From positions 1-64,000 of the forward strand of contig JAMZAV010001829.1 of the NCBI GenBank assembly GCA_024449915.1: DNA of 64,000 nt. The letters run 5' to 3'. Position 1 is the first letter of the stretch; the number at the start of each line of letters is the position of its first letter. A program made the translations under genes and the position numbers. Positions 10,461 to 21,672 of the stretch are shown piece after piece. Source of the stretch: Sweltsa coloradensis. Taxonomy: Eukaryota > Arthropoda > Insecta > Plecoptera > Chloroperlidae. The notes beneath the pieces are model-generated. The model made no database searches and had not been told where the DNA came from. It saw only the letters and a list, made by a program, of their open reading frames with translations.

Positions 10461-10924
10461 TATGACTAACGCCGTGGTTAGGCTTAAACTCGGATCTTAC
10501 ATCAGCTGTCTTTTGGTTGAACCTAGTTCCAGTTGGGTGTTCGTTATTGTAAGAGCTAGTCAGAGTTAGAGTTTGCTGTTGGTTTGCAAAAGAGTTAGGA
10601 TGTGGCTTTGTCATTCCATAATCTTGTTGACATTGAAGAAATGTTTCTTTGTCAGTGGTGGTTTTACATGTTTCTAGGTCAGAGTGTATGGCTAAGTCTA
10701 ATCCTACCTTTTTATGAAACTCACCAGGCCTAATTTGATCAGCCATGTTTGTTGACATTTTTCTTAGAAGTAAATTGTTGTTCCTTTCGGTGTCAACATC
10801 AAATAGGAGCACATTGATGATTTTTTTATACATACCGCACTTGTGGCACGTCACTTTGTAGTATAGATTAGTTTGTTTACATTCACATTTAATAAATAAC
10901 TTTCACAAAGCAGATGCAGCTGCC

Positions 10925-10998
10925 AAAATAAATTTATCCCCAAAATAAATTTATTTATTTATTTATCCCCAAAATAAATTTATTTATTTATTTATACT
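10925..10998. repeat. (TTTA)n and duplicated TCCCCAAAATAAAT block
   Basis: Two copies of a CCCCAAAATAAATTTATTTAT block with short TTTA runs, located between the LINE 5' end and the next tRNA-like repeat. Confidence 0.7.
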
Positions 10999-11388
10999 AC
11001 CCAACTCATGGGAGATGAGATATGATTGGATGTATCCATGCGATCTTTCAGATTTGACAGCTACATTGCAGTCTTCTGTTGGATTTATGTCTTGGAAATC
11101 AACAGTCACAACAAATGGCAGTTTTGTAAAGGTTTGTTTTGTTGTCTCGGTAGCTTTAATTGGTAGAGCTATGGCACGTTAAGCCGGAGGTTCTGGGTTC
11201 GAACCAAAGTCGGGGCAAACTTTTTCGACAACTGCTATGAATTAATAACTATGTCCTTAAAGCGGGCTTATGCTTAAAAACCTGATTATTTTCATTATTA
11301 CTATTAATATTATTATTTATTGATTCATACAACTGCTATGAATCAATAACTATGTCCTTAAAGCGGGCTTATGCTTAAAAACCTAAAG
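10990..11388 (+). mobile_element. tRNA-like dispersed repeat, copy 2, with duplicated tail
   Basis: Same repeat as 955-1215. The tRNA-like core is 11144-11217 (GTCTCGGTAGCTTTAATTGG, B box GGTTCGAACC, 3' GGGGCA). The 3' region CAACTGCTATGAATTAATAA, ATGTCCTTAAAGCGGGCTTATGC, occurs at about 11230-11283 and again at 11329-11384, separated by an AT-rich ATT stretch. A third family member lies inverted at 59377-59545. Confidence 0.65.
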
Positions 11389-11879
11389 CCGGGGTCCCAC
11401 GGCCTGTTGATCGACGGGCCGCAGGTATAAAAAAGGTAAAATCCTCGCGCCACACGCCGTGAGACCGGGTCGGCCCGTGCTTGCGCGTCGCGGCGTGAGC
11501 TTCCCGTCAGTTGTCGGTAAATTTTGCACGCGTCAAAGAGAACAGGCAAGAGGTAATAAAAAATGGTCAGGTCAGGTAGTCCGGCCCGTACATGCTCGTT
11601 GAAGCGGTCCCACGAAGACCCACTGGCTCGCCACTCGTATGAATGAAAAGGCGAGATTTGTTTTGTTCTTCACCTTTTTGACCTTTTGAAATCCGTCCGT
11701 ACAAGCCTCCTCAACCAGGCTCGGACAAGCAGGTGCAGGTATTTTTTTATATGAGGCTTGACGAGCCAACACGCCGTGGGACCGCCCAGTTTTTTTTTTT
11801 GAACCTGTATACCTGCGGCTTGTCAACCCACCCCGACCCGACCCAGGCTCGTCGAACAACACGTCGTGGGACCCCGGCT
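11387..11879. mobile_element. GC-rich TIR element
   Basis: It begins AGCCGGGGTCCCACGGC and ends with the inverse of AGCCGGGGTCCCACGAC. Inside, GTGGGACC/GGTCCCAC motifs recur several times in both orientations (near 11465, 11606, 11777, 11865), and a CGCAGGTAT motif occurs near both ends. No transposase ORF. The target duplication is not clear. Its first ten bases match the MITE at 38865-39456. Confidence 0.6.
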
Positions 11880-11888
11880 TATTATTTA

Positions 11889-11938
<50 letters not shown>
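11880..11938. repeat. (ATT)n microsatellite
   Basis: About 18 ATT triplets between the TIR element and the foldback element. Confidence 0.9.
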
Positions 11939-11939
<1 letters not shown>

Positions 11940-13457
11940 TAGGAAAACTCTAAAGTCCCGCCGCGTTGTTGGATGAGCGTAATTGGTGCATTGAGCTGCC
12001 ATGTGTTATGCGGATTTTCTGTTATGTGAAAAAATTATTTTTTTTAAGTCAAAGATTTTTTTTTAATTAAATTAAATAGAATAAAAAATTAACTTTTTTT
12101 AAAATTTATTTTTTATTAATCGTAATTTTAAAAAAGAAAAAAATCGTAAAATTGTGATTTTCATAAGAAATAATTATTCGATTGCGCTCAAATTTTACAC
12201 GAATATAATAATTGGATGAGCGAAGCGAAGATTCCATTCCACTACACTGGAGAAAAAAATCCGGAATGTTTTTTTTTTCTTCTTTTTTTCTGTTTGTATT
12301 ATTGTGTGTTTGTTAACACGATTCCGGCTAAACTGATACTCCAATTGCAATGAAATTTTATGGAGGCCTTCGAAATCTCTGAACTTAGAACTGCCACATT
12401 TTTGAGCGCAATCGAAAAATTATTTCTTATGTAAATTACATTTTTACGATTTTTTTTTGATTTTTTGAAAATTTATTTTACTTATAACACCTACATGCTT
12501 CATCCGATTTTAATGATTTTTTCACAGAACCTTAATTTTATGAATTAAGATATTCCTGTGAAATTTGAGCGCAATCGAAAAATTATTTTTCATGAAAATA
12601 GAAATTTTGTGTTTTTTTCTATTTTAAAACAATTTTTTGACTTATCATCTACATGCTTTATCCTATTGTAATATTTTTTTCACAGAACCTTAATCTTATG
12701 AATTTATATATTCGTATGAAATTTGAGCGCAATCGAATAATTATTTCTTATAAAAATAGCAATTTTTTGATTTTTTCTTTTTTTTAAAATTACGATTAAT
12801 TAAAAAAATTAAAATTTAAGTTTATTTTTTATGAAATTTAATTTAATTTAAAAAAATCTTGAACTTAGTTATATTTTTTTCCCCAGAAAAACAGAAATCC
12901 GCATAACACATGGCAGCTCAATGCACCAATTACGCTCATCCAACAACGCGGCGGGACTTAAGCGTTTTCCTAGTTCATAAAATTAAGGTTTCTTTGAAAA
13001 AATCATTACAATAGGATAAAGCATGTAGGTGTTATAAATCAAAGAATTGTTTTAAAAAAGAAAAAACCTGTAAAATTTTTATTTTCATGAGAATTAATGT
13101 TTCGATTGCGCTCAAATTTCACACGAATATCTTAATTCATAAAATTAAGGTTCTATGAAAAAATCATTAAAATCGGATTAAGCATGTAGGTAAATTTTTT
13201 AAAAATCGAAAAAAATTGTAAAATTGCGTTTTTCATGAGAAATAATTTTCCGATTGCGCTAAAAACCGTGGCAGTTCTAAGTTCAGAGATTTCGAAGGCC
13301 TCCATAAAATTTCATCGCAATTGGATTATCGGTTTAGCCGGAATCGTGTTAACAAACACACAATAATACAAACAGAAAAAAAGAAAAAAAAACATTCCGG
13401 ATTTTTTTCTCCAGTGTAGTGAAATGGAATCTTCGCTTCGCTCGCTACGCTCATCCA

Positions 13458-13460
<3 letters not shown>
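11939..13460. mobile_element. two interleaved foldback units
   Basis: The block CTAGGAAAAC, AAGTCCCGCCGCGTTGTTGG, ATGAGCGTAATTGGTGCATT at 11939-12035 is inverted at 12888-12974. A second pair, TTGGATGAGCGAAGCGAAGA with ACTGGAGAAAAAAATCCGG, lies at 12212-12430 and inverted at 13245-13458. The two palindromes overlap. Between them are about 130-base subrepeats (TTCATAAAATTAAGGTTC, GATTGCGCTCAAATTT, GGATAAAGCATGTAGG) in both orientations. Related copies: 19370-20790, 49030-49515, 59570-60360. No ORF. Confidence 0.75.
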
Positions 13461-13495
<35 letters not shown>

Positions 13496-13760
13496 AATTA
13501 TTATTCATAACTAAAAAATTATTAATTGTTTTGTTCCATAATGAGTAGTAGTAAAGAAGGATGTTAGGCTACAAGCCTGAGTAATAAAATATATAAATAA
13601 TTGTACAAAAAACAGTTTTTGTAATTATTTTTAGTAAAAAATATTATTTTCTGTTTGTTATGCTGTAGTAATGTATTTTTAAGAAAATAACTTAAAAAGT
13701 AACTCAGTTACTTTATAAAGTAACTAGGTATAATAAAATAACTGTTAAAAAATCGGTAAC
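13461..13760. other. AT-rich stretch with no gene seen
   Basis: Starts with an (ATT)n run to about 13500. The rest is AT-rich, ending in AGTAACT-type repeats (13690-13760) that continue after the LINE at 15605-15735 (GTAACTGTAACTGAATTACT). The LINE below therefore interrupted this repeat. Confidence 0.6.
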
Positions 13761-13764
13761 CAAT

Positions 13765-15600
13765 CTAATTACATTGCCACTCACAAAAATATGTAATACG
13801 TCGCTAGAAACTGGTATTTTCCCTCAGTGGCTTAAATATGCAAAAGTTATTCCCATTTATAAAAAGGGTAATAACTAATAAGAAAATAACTGCAAACTAT
13901 CGACCAATATCCCTGCTGCCCATCTTCTCTAAAATACTAGAGAAAGTAATGCATGTAAGATTAAATAACTATATCGTAGAAAATAATATAATAACGGATA
14001 ACCAAAATGGATTTAGAAAAGGGAAGTCTACGATAACGGCAGCGTTCACTTTAACTGAAAAAATATTGGAAGCTTTAGATAAAAGGATAAAGTGATAGGA
14101 CTATTCTTCGACCTGTCTAAGCTTTTGATACTGTAAATCACAAGACCCTCCCCCAAAAAACTCCATGTGTAGGGGATAAAGAGAATCCACTCAAATGGTT
14201 CGAGTCATCTTAATAATAGGCAACAATGCGTTGAAATAATAAATACTAATTTGCGGGTCAATCGTATACAAACTATTCGTTCAAACTGGGGGAAATAGAA
14301 ACTGGGGGCCCCCAAGGTTCCATTCTTGGCCCAACCATGTTTCTCATAGACATAAAAGACTTATCGACTAAAATAAGTTCTGACTGTGTCGTCCAATTTG
14401 CAGACGATACCAGTGAACTGCTTACACATGAGAACTGGAAGGATCTGGAGCTATTAGCGAAATCAGTAATTGTAGAGAATAATGAATGGTTTGATGTCAA
14501 TGAATTGGACTTAATCATGACAAACCAAATTGATAAACTTCCATACAGGTGTATCTAAGCCATTGAGTTTGGAAATATTTAGTAAAAGGGGCTCTTAGCA
14601 ATGCTGACCAGAAAAAGGCAGATTTACTAACTCCTACTTGTACAGCTGAATTTCTGGGGCTTACCTTGGCGAGAACATGAACTGGAAAGCTCATATTGCA
14701 AAAATAGTTCCTAGGCTTAGTTCGGCTTGCTTTCCTTTCCCAAGGAAATTGGGCACTCTCTTGGATGAAAAAAAATAGCAAATCTGTATACTTCTCTTAT
14801 TTCCATTTCCATTAAAGTCATATGGAATAGCAAAATGGGGAAAATTCCCACAGATAAAAACATAAAGTATTCTTGCTTACAAAAAAAGGCAGTGCGTATA
14901 GTGGCCAAAGCTGGTTTCAGAGATAGCTTTTAAACCTTTATTTAAGAAATTAAAAATTCCCCTATGCCTTTCACATACCCTTTATGAAGTCATTACTTTT
15001 GTACACTGTAATTTTGAACAAATTTAAAAAGAAATCGGATGCTCACCACTTTAATACAAAAAACAAAAACCATTACGGATACAACAATGTAACTTGACAA
15101 TGCGCCAGAAAGGTCTTGCTTGTGAGGGGAAAAAAACTGTACAATTGCTTGCCTGAGGGATTAAAGGAAATAAGAGACGTTTAAACCCGGGTTTAAAGTA
15201 AACTTAAAGAATTTCTTCTGGATAAAGTTACTATACAGTGCAAGAATACATCCTGCTGAATTCTACTGTTTAGTTGACTGATGTATTGTCATACTCAATT
15301 GATTTTCTACCGCACCTTAATGTTATTTGATATTCTGTCTATCTTAAACAATGTTTTTATATTTCTGTCATGCAATGTGCATATTGTATTTATATTTTCT
15401 GGACATGTGATAGGCTATTATGTTTTTTTTTTATGTAACCTATTAACTATTTAACGAATTGGGCCTAAGTGTCCAACAAATAATTAACCCTACACCCTAT
15501 TTAACTGCTGTATAATATATAATATGACAACTCGAATATTCTAATATACTATGTATACCAAAAGAATTTTAAAGAGACTAATAAAATGAAATGAAATGAA
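13765..15600 (+). pseudogene. 5'-truncated LINE reverse transcriptase with (GAAAT)n tail
   Basis: Translation starts inside RT: LITLPLTKICNTSLETGIFP, QWLKYAKVIPIYKKG, YRPISLLPIFSKILEKVM, QNGFRKGKSTITAAFTLTEK, LFFDLSK with a shift to LLIL, GPQGSILGPTM-like, and catalytic FADDTSELL at about 14395. The thumb/tail follows with many shifts (LGLTLGENMNWKAHI region at 14660). The 3' UTR ends in ATAAAATGAAATGAAATG. Jockey/CR1-group by motif order. At least five frameshifts or stops. Confidence 0.75.
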
Positions 15601-15604
15601 ATGA

Positions 15605-15840
15605 AAATAATAAAGTAACTGTTACTGTATCTCAATTACTTTGGACAGTAAAGTAACTGTAACTGAATTACTTTTGCAAGCAAGTAACTGTAACTGTAAC
15701 TGAATTACTTTACAAAAGGTACTTTTACAACACTGGTCATAACATTGTAACATTATATGCTAGTAATTAGGTATACAAAACAAGACAATAAAATGAAATG
15801 AAATGACGAAGGACGATGTTTAGATTTGGTTACTTGTATT
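15605..15840. repeat. AGTAACTGT-type degenerate repeat and (AAATG)n tail
   Basis: Irregular repeats of GTAACTGTAACTGAATTACT continue the pre-insertion sequence seen at 13690. At 15785-15805 a second short AAAATGAAATGAAATG tail marks another retrotransposon end. Confidence 0.5.
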
Positions 15841-15859
15841 GTAAGTGATGACACTTTTT

Positions 15860-16480
15860 TCATTTAAAGCCATGAAGTTTAACGCACCACAACTGAATAT
15901 TATCGAGATCACTCTGCAATACACGTTCATCTTCAGGGCCCGTAATGACCCGATACATAGTGCAGTCGTTCGCATACTGCTTGATTTCCGATTTAACACA
16001 CTGCGGGAGGTTTAACATATATAAAGTAAAAACAAAGGCCTAAGGACAGAGCCCTGGGGTACCCCAGATCTAACGTGAAACTCTGATGATGAAACCCCAT
16101 CGTAGATTACTTTCATGAGTCGCCGTGTCAGGAAAATTTGCGTCCACTTCAGAATAGAGCCGGTTATGTTGTAGCGTTGGAAGTTTCATTAGTAAGCGCT
16201 TGTGTGGCACCCGGTCGAATGCCTTGGTCCAATCGAGAGTAATTACATCAATGAGGGTCCCAGCTTTAGCGTCGAATACAAACTGCCAGTCGTCTATGGC
16301 TGCGTTGAGCATTGTGATGCAGGATCGTTTCGGTAAAAACCCGTGTTGTTGTTGGTTGATGGATTGGTTGGTTTCTTAAGATACTGCAACATCTGTTAGC
16401 TACCAATCTTTTTCATGATCTTTCCAATTACCGATGCAAGCAACATGTGTATTTCTTAGTGTTATTCTTATCTCTTGCTT
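15860..16480 (-). pseudogene. LINE RT fragment
   Basis: Minus-strand reading: QHGFLPKRSCITMLNAAIDD, VITLDWTKAFDRVPHKRLLM (16312-16070), then after a shift VRSGVPQGSVLRPL, and YANDCTMYRVITGPEDERVL in place of YADD. This is the RT palm of a LINE with about 200 residues and no ends. The YAND change removes a catalytic Asp. Confidence 0.7.
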
Positions 16481-16499
16481 TATAATCGGAACAACATTT

Positions 16500-18180
16500 C
16501 AAATTTGCTTTCCTAAAGGTAACTTTCCCAACTCGGAGACACTTTTTATAGATGACTAACGAGGGAGACATTATTTTTGCACTTTTTTTGTAATTTTTTC
16601 TGGGAATCCATCCCCCTGTTGTCCCTCCGTTTTATTCTTTTCGTATTTAAAAAACACATCAGGCAAAAAATTGACTTTTTGGGAATGGGGTTTGTGGGCT
16701 TTTGTTAAATTTTATTTAAAAAAAAAAGGGGGGGCAAAGGTCGTCAGTTATGTTTGAATCGGAAGAAAAATTTCCCTTGAAATTAACAAAAGCTTCAGCT
16801 ATTTTTTGTGGGTCAGTTACTACAAGATTGGTCCCTGCCAAGTTTGTCTCTCACCTCGCTACTCTCTTCTTCGGGGGGGGGTGCCCCCGTTTTGGGCACT
16901 TCCCACCCGTTTAAAAATCTCTGTCTCGTCATGATTCAAAAAAAGGACAGCCCCCCAACGAATCTCGTAGTCCCCGGGGTTTATTTCCTCTTGAACTTTT
17001 GTGGAAAAGGGTTCTTGAGAAAGTGATTCACTCCAGGCGGGTTTGTTTTTGCTGCCGCCTCCACATCATCCCCGAGTACAGTCCGGCTTCCAAACAGGTC
17101 GCTGCAAAACAAAACCCCTCATCAAGCTGGTGACGGAGGTTTCGGGGGCGCTAAACGATGGCCAGTGTGTCTAGCTTTTTTTCTGGACTTCACGCGCCTT
17201 TGAAGGTTTTGGCATGACGGGTCTGTTACAAGCTGCTGCAACTAAGAGCCCCCTTTTTTGTAATGGTGCGCTTCATCCGATTTTTTCCACGGGACGCTCC
17301 GCTTGGGTGGCGTGTTAACGATCAAGTTCCCCGCCTTTTTAACCCCTCTTTTGGCGTGCCTCAATTTTTCCTGCCTCTCTCCTTTTTTCTCAAACCCTAT
17401 CTCTGCCACGATATTCCTCCTCCCTTGTCCCGTTACCTTCCCTTTGGGCCCTCTATGCAGACGACACGGCCTAGGGGTGCAAAAGGGCGCACAGCGGAGA
17501 AGTCTTCCGCCGTCTACACGCCAAATTAAAGTTTGGAATTTGGATGCGTCGTTGGCGTGTTTCCCAAACGCCTTAAAGACACAGTTTACCCCTTTTTCAC
17601 CCCCCGGCACAAAACGCAAAAAATGTTAAACGACCACCCCGTCGTCCACTCCTTTGGGGCCTAGGGGGTGTACCCTAGTCGGTCTCCCAAAGTCCCCTTT
17701 TGGTGTAACCTTTACAGACTTTTCAACTGGGTGCTCATTCCCGTGACGTCATAACCTGCGCGGCAACAAAAATTTACTCGTGATTTGGGGCATTTTCGGG
17801 GATGCGTTCCGTACTCTACGGCACACTTATAAAACTTTCATCCGCCCCCTTTTTAAAAACCGCGGCCCCGGCGCTGCCAACCTCTTTGGGGGATGTCTCC
17901 AGCATACTTCTCGCTGGAGCGAAACCTTCGCCGCACGCCGGTTTCCCTCCGATGACGCGGAAAATAAGAGTGTACCCCAAAACCGGCGTCGGTGGTATAG
18001 CGCTCGCTCGACACCCTCCCCGGGGTTTACTCACGTCTTCACGCAGCGGCGGAATGAGCTTCCGACCTCTTTTCGCGTCCTCGAGTCTTCAGACCTCTAC
18101 GCGATTTCAAGACCCTTATCCGCCTTTTTTGCCTTTAAATTTGTCTAATTTTAAAAGTCATGTTCTCTTTGTTTTTTCAT
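16500..18180 (+). pseudogene. GC-rich, heavily shifted LINE RT remnant
   Basis: Base composition rises clearly against its surroundings. Recognisable pieces in order on the plus strand: FNPSFGVPQ (17340-17366), LYADDTA directly followed by a stop (17452-17476), WNLDASLACFPNALKTQF, and near 18040 a tail-like RRNELPTSFRVLESS, the usual WN.LP block of LINE C termini. Nearly every block needs a new frame. Runs such as CCCCCTTTTTTG suggest that some shifts are base-calling or consensus errors rather than decay. Confidence 0.5.
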
Positions 18181-18590
18181 GAAATTTTTTAAATTTTTGT
18201 AACTCTTTTAAATCACTGTGTCGGGCTACAGAGGGCACACTTGCCCTGCATTACCCTTCCTGCCTATGGGCAGGTAAAATAAAAAAAATTTTTATTAATA
18301 CACAAAGTCCATATTTTCATCTACACTGCCATCGCTCAATTATTTAAAAACTCAGGCGTCAAAAAATTAAATGCATGGATTCATTAAAAACACAAGAAAT
18401 AATCCCCCCAAAATGCAACTTAAAAAAAGTAAAACCTTTTTTTTACCTAGTAAATATCGTTCCATAACGGGGAAATTGTAAAGTAAATAGTTAAAGTTTT
18501 TGTAACATAACCTCAAACATATGGGGTTTTTTGTGAAAATTTGTAAGAATATAATTTAAATTTCTATATAATATATATAAGTTAGACAAA
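18181..18590. other. AT-rich stretch, nothing recognised
   Basis: No ORF, no tRNA-like signal and no clear repeat. Homopolymer runs are common. Confidence 0.5.
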
Positions 18591-19285
18591 ATTAGAAGCC
18601 AAGAAATCAGGACAAAAGTTGGAGTTGAGAAGCTATTATTAAAATTGGACGAGAAAGGTTGAGATGGTTGGACTGCAGAAGAATGGGGAAGAAAGATTTT
18701 AAGACAGAATTTGAAATGGGGGCAAAGTTAAAAGACGATCGGGAGCCAAGAGAGATGGAAAAATCAATAAAAGTATACAGGAAGATGGAAAATGGGAAAA
18801 GTCGAAGCAAAGGGAAAATTGGGAAACAGAAGGAAGCGTAGCTGGGGGAAGAAGTCTGCACAAAGATGGTAGATAAAATAAGGAAAACAGAAAGACTGGG
18901 ACGGAGAATTTAAGTTTAAGCTAGGAGAAATGTCTAAGATGGTTTTTGGGCATATGAAAAGAGGGCAGAGTAGGGTTTCCCAAAACGTGAATTTGAAGCG
19001 GCAGAGGAGGGGAAAAAAAGAGTAGGGAAGGGCCAAAAGAGAAATGGGAAAGATTAAAACCCAAGAAAGTTGGAAAAAGGGATGAACGTGTAGCAGTGGC
19101 AAGAGTAAAAAAACTGTGGGGGACAAAGAGAGTGGGTTAATGTAAGAGGAAGGGGTTTGATGATGTGTAAAAACACTGATCGGCAAAGCTAGTATCTACA
19201 GTTTCATGCCCTAGATAATGGTGGAAAACCACCACTCAACCCGACATAGTTGGAACTGAGTTATGATGATTATTATTATCATTTA
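18590..19285 (+). pseudogene. LINE 3' end with RLRWF-type C terminus
   Basis: DERLRWLDCRRMGKKDF at 18650-18705 corresponds to GKERLRWFGHMKRMQKNRIP on the minus strand at 56531-56337. Both then run into a purine-rich 3' region and end with similar sequence (ACCACTCAACCCGACATAGT here; inverted ACTAAGTCGGGTAGGGGGTG at 56050). So it is a second copy of the same LINE family, truncated to its last few hundred bases. The frame is lost after about 60 codons. Confidence 0.55.
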
Positions 19286-19369
19286 CCTTTCGAATGGTAC
19301 CTTTGAAATTGAAATCGAAATCGGTCAAATACTTACGAAGATACGCTAGTTTTAAATTTGAAAGCGGCG

Positions 19370-20790
19370 GCCATCTTGTTGGATGAGCAAAGCGAAGACT
19401 TCAATTTCACTGACCCCCCAAAAAATTTAACTTGGATGTTTTTTGTTTTTTTTAATTGTCTGTTTGTTCTTCTACTGGGAAACGGGAATGGAAAAAAAAA
19501 AAAAGGGGGAAAACCCAAAAAAGAAGGTAGTTTTTTCAAAAAAATATTTCCCCCCTAAAAAAAAAAAATTTTAATTTTCCAAATTTTTTTTGGGAAAAGG
19601 GGATTTAAAAAAAATTAAACCATATTTTAAATAAAAAAAAAAAGATTTTTTTAAAAAAAGCCCAAACCCAAAAAAAAAGGTTTTAAAAGGTTTTTTTTAG
19701 GTTTATTAAATTTTCAATCAAAGAAACTTACAAAATCATACAAATGCAATTCAAAAGACTTGAAAAGGAAAATTCCCACCAAACAAAAAAAACTTTCAAA
19801 AAAAAGCCATCCCTAAGGGGGAAGTTTTTCCCCTTTTTAGAAGGGGTTTCAGCCAAAAATAAGCTTACCATAAATTTTTTGTTTTTATCTTTCAATACAA
19901 TGATTTAAACCCATACATGCCTTTCCCCCTTTTGGCAAGAAAACATTTTTTCCCACATTAAAAAATCTCCTCAAGAAATTCCTTGGGGGTTTTAGAAACT
20001 TTCGGGGAAAAAAAACTTAAAATTTTTACACTTGGCCATAGAACTGAAAAAAAGTTTAAAAATCCCGGTTTTTTTTCCCACTTTTTAAAAAATTTTTATG
20101 TTCCCATTGGGGGAAGCTTTTAATTTGAGACACGAAATTCCATTTCCTACACTGGGAAAAAAATCCCAATGGTTTTTTTTTTTTATTTTTTTTGTTTTTC
20201 CACCGATTCCCCCAAAAACCCAACTAAATGGAGGAAATTTTTTGGGGGTTTTTAAATTCAATTAACTCCACTTTTTGGGGAAGAAAAAACCATTTTCCTT
20301 TTTGATTTTTTGTTTTAAAAAATTTCTTTCCCTCCTTTTTCCTTATTTTTTTTTTTACAAAACCTTAATTTTTATGAATTAAATTACTTGAAATTTGAGC
20401 GCAGAAAAATTATTTCTTATAAAAACCAATTTTAAAGTTTTTTTTATAAAAAAAAATTCTTCGAAAAACCTACTCCTTTTTTCCGATTAAAGAAATTTTC
20501 ACAAACCTAATTTTAGATTAATATATTTTGGTAAAAATTTTTGGCCAATCGAAAAATTTTTTCTTATGGAAAAACAATTTACTTTTTTTTTTTTTAAAAT
20601 TATTACTTAATTTAAAAAAATTAAAATTTAAGTTTTTTTTTTTTATTTTATTTTATTTTTTTTTAAAAAAATCTTTTTAAAAACTTATTAATATTTTTTT
20701 CACAACAACAGAAAATCCCAAACACATCAGCTCAATGCACCCAATTACCTCATCCAACAAAGCAGCGGGACTTTCGCGTTTTCCTAGCTT
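19370..20790. mobile_element. foldback copy in a smeared-homopolymer stretch
   Basis: Left end TTGGATGAGCAAAGCGAAGA. Right end is the inverse of CTAGGAAAACGCGAAAGTCC, with TCAATGCACCCAATTACCTC. These match the foldback at 11939-13460. Internal homology is visible but blurred: CACTGGAGAAAAAAATCCGG there reads CACTGGGAAAAAAATCCC here, and GATTCCGGCTAAACT reads GATTCCCCCAAAAACC. The blur looks like neighbouring bases copied into runs. Confidence 0.6.
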
Positions 20791-20911
20791 AATAATTAGC
20801 ACTGGATAGATTTCCTTAGGTATAGGCACCGAGCGTTCATACAACTAGCGCCATCCGTGGACGAATCCGGAACAACTTGACTGAATGATCGTCTTCCTTG
20901 CGCACTTTCCT

Positions 20912-21672
20912 ATAGGGAACATAAGTTTTGAAGGCGGGAAGGAAATTGGTTCTCTCTGGTCTCAGCGCCCATAAGAATTAGCATGGTACGAAAATGTAAC
21001 TCGCCGTATCTTTTGACTCGCGCAAAAGAAATCTAAACAAATAACATCACAAGATGCATAATTTTGTGAAGAAGATGATGGCATTCTACTTTGCTCAATG
21101 ACGCTTCCTAAATTCAAACTATTATGAGTTTAATGGACCCATGTTTGCGCGCTGTCGCAAATGTACTCTGACTGAGCGGCAACCTAAGCGAGACGCAGCC
21201 ACGTTGTGTGCAGCTGTGGCATCCTCGCATACCACGCGCCTGTCCATGGTTGCTAAATGTACTTCGCATTCAAGATTTTGTTGGCACATTAAAGGATATT
21301 TTATTAGTAATGTATAATCTAGTACAACCCAGTGACCTCACAGTAGCTACAAAGCAAGTCGGATACCAAATGTTATGCTGATGCCACGGACAAAATGTTT
21401 TTACGTGCTTTTTCATGAGCAGTTTGGAAGGTTTGGCAACAGTGTAAATGTAGAGTTCACTTCGACTGAAAACAAATGTCATTAATATTTGTGATAGAGC
21501 AGAGTTATGTATATCCACGCAAAGAGGAAAGATTATAGTTTCTTACAGTATGAATATAATCCCGGTCCGTGGTCGGGTTCTCGCGCTATCGCTTACGAAA
21601 CATTTAGCACGGGTTAATCGCCTATACCACGCTGACCGGAGAGAACCAGACAACGCCCACTTAGGTTCCCTA
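20912..21672. mobile_element. TIR element, about 760 bp
   Basis: The ends are ATAGGGAACATAAG on the left and, inverted on the right, ATAGGGAACCTAAG. A second matching block (GGTTCTCTCTGGTC / GGTTCTCTCCGGTC inverted) lies about 35 bases in at both ends. No transposase: the longest ORF (21518-21270, minus, 82 aa) has no recognised domain. The target duplication is unresolved. Confidence 0.5.

Larger units (their letters stand above)
7295..10854 (-). pseudogene. LINE ORF1 with SGNH-esterase-like domain
   Basis: The N terminus (10854) reads MTCHKCGMY, a possible zinc-binding CxxC. A Pro/Lys-rich repeat region follows (PRPPLLMPNRKAYAYQKPQA and relatives), then the MITE. After it come GLVISDSIFKG (block I, Ser), VIIHNGTNSV (block III, GTN) and ISIDGLHPNSKG (block V, D..H). 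These three in order are the SGNH hydrolase signature found in ORF1p of CR1-group LINEs. A Ser/Lys-rich C-terminal part is duplicated (7808-8320). The last segment (7546-7295) is basic (KKKQKQRQ). Several frameshifts. Confidence 0.7.
3241..10860 (-). mobile_element. near-full-length CR1-group-like LINE with SGNH-type ORF1
   Basis: Read on the minus strand from about 10860 to 3241 it has: ORF1 (10854 to 7295) with CxxC-like N terminus and SGNH-esterase motifs; ORF2 with an APE endonuclease (7130-6354) and RT (5912-3750); a 3' UTR with the bulged hairpin 3356-3387; and a poly-A/(ATT)n tail. Subtracting a SINE-like insertion (about 0.39 kb), a tandem duplication (327 bp) and a MITE (806 bp) leaves about 6.1 kb, a normal length for two-ORF LINEs. 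Frameshifts in every domain make it a pseudoelement. An SGNH domain in ORF1 is known from CR1-group and some L2/RTE-like elements, so the clade is inference. Confidence 0.8.

Noticed and set aside
17780..18182. GC-rich overlapping ORFs of 120-126 aa as a host gene
   Set aside because: The end matches the WN.LP block of LINE C termini and lies in frame-broken sequence downstream of YADDTA.
18607..19186. Pro/Phe-rich minus-strand ORFs up to 140 aa
   Set aside because: Antisense of a purine-rich LINE 3' region; composition-driven.
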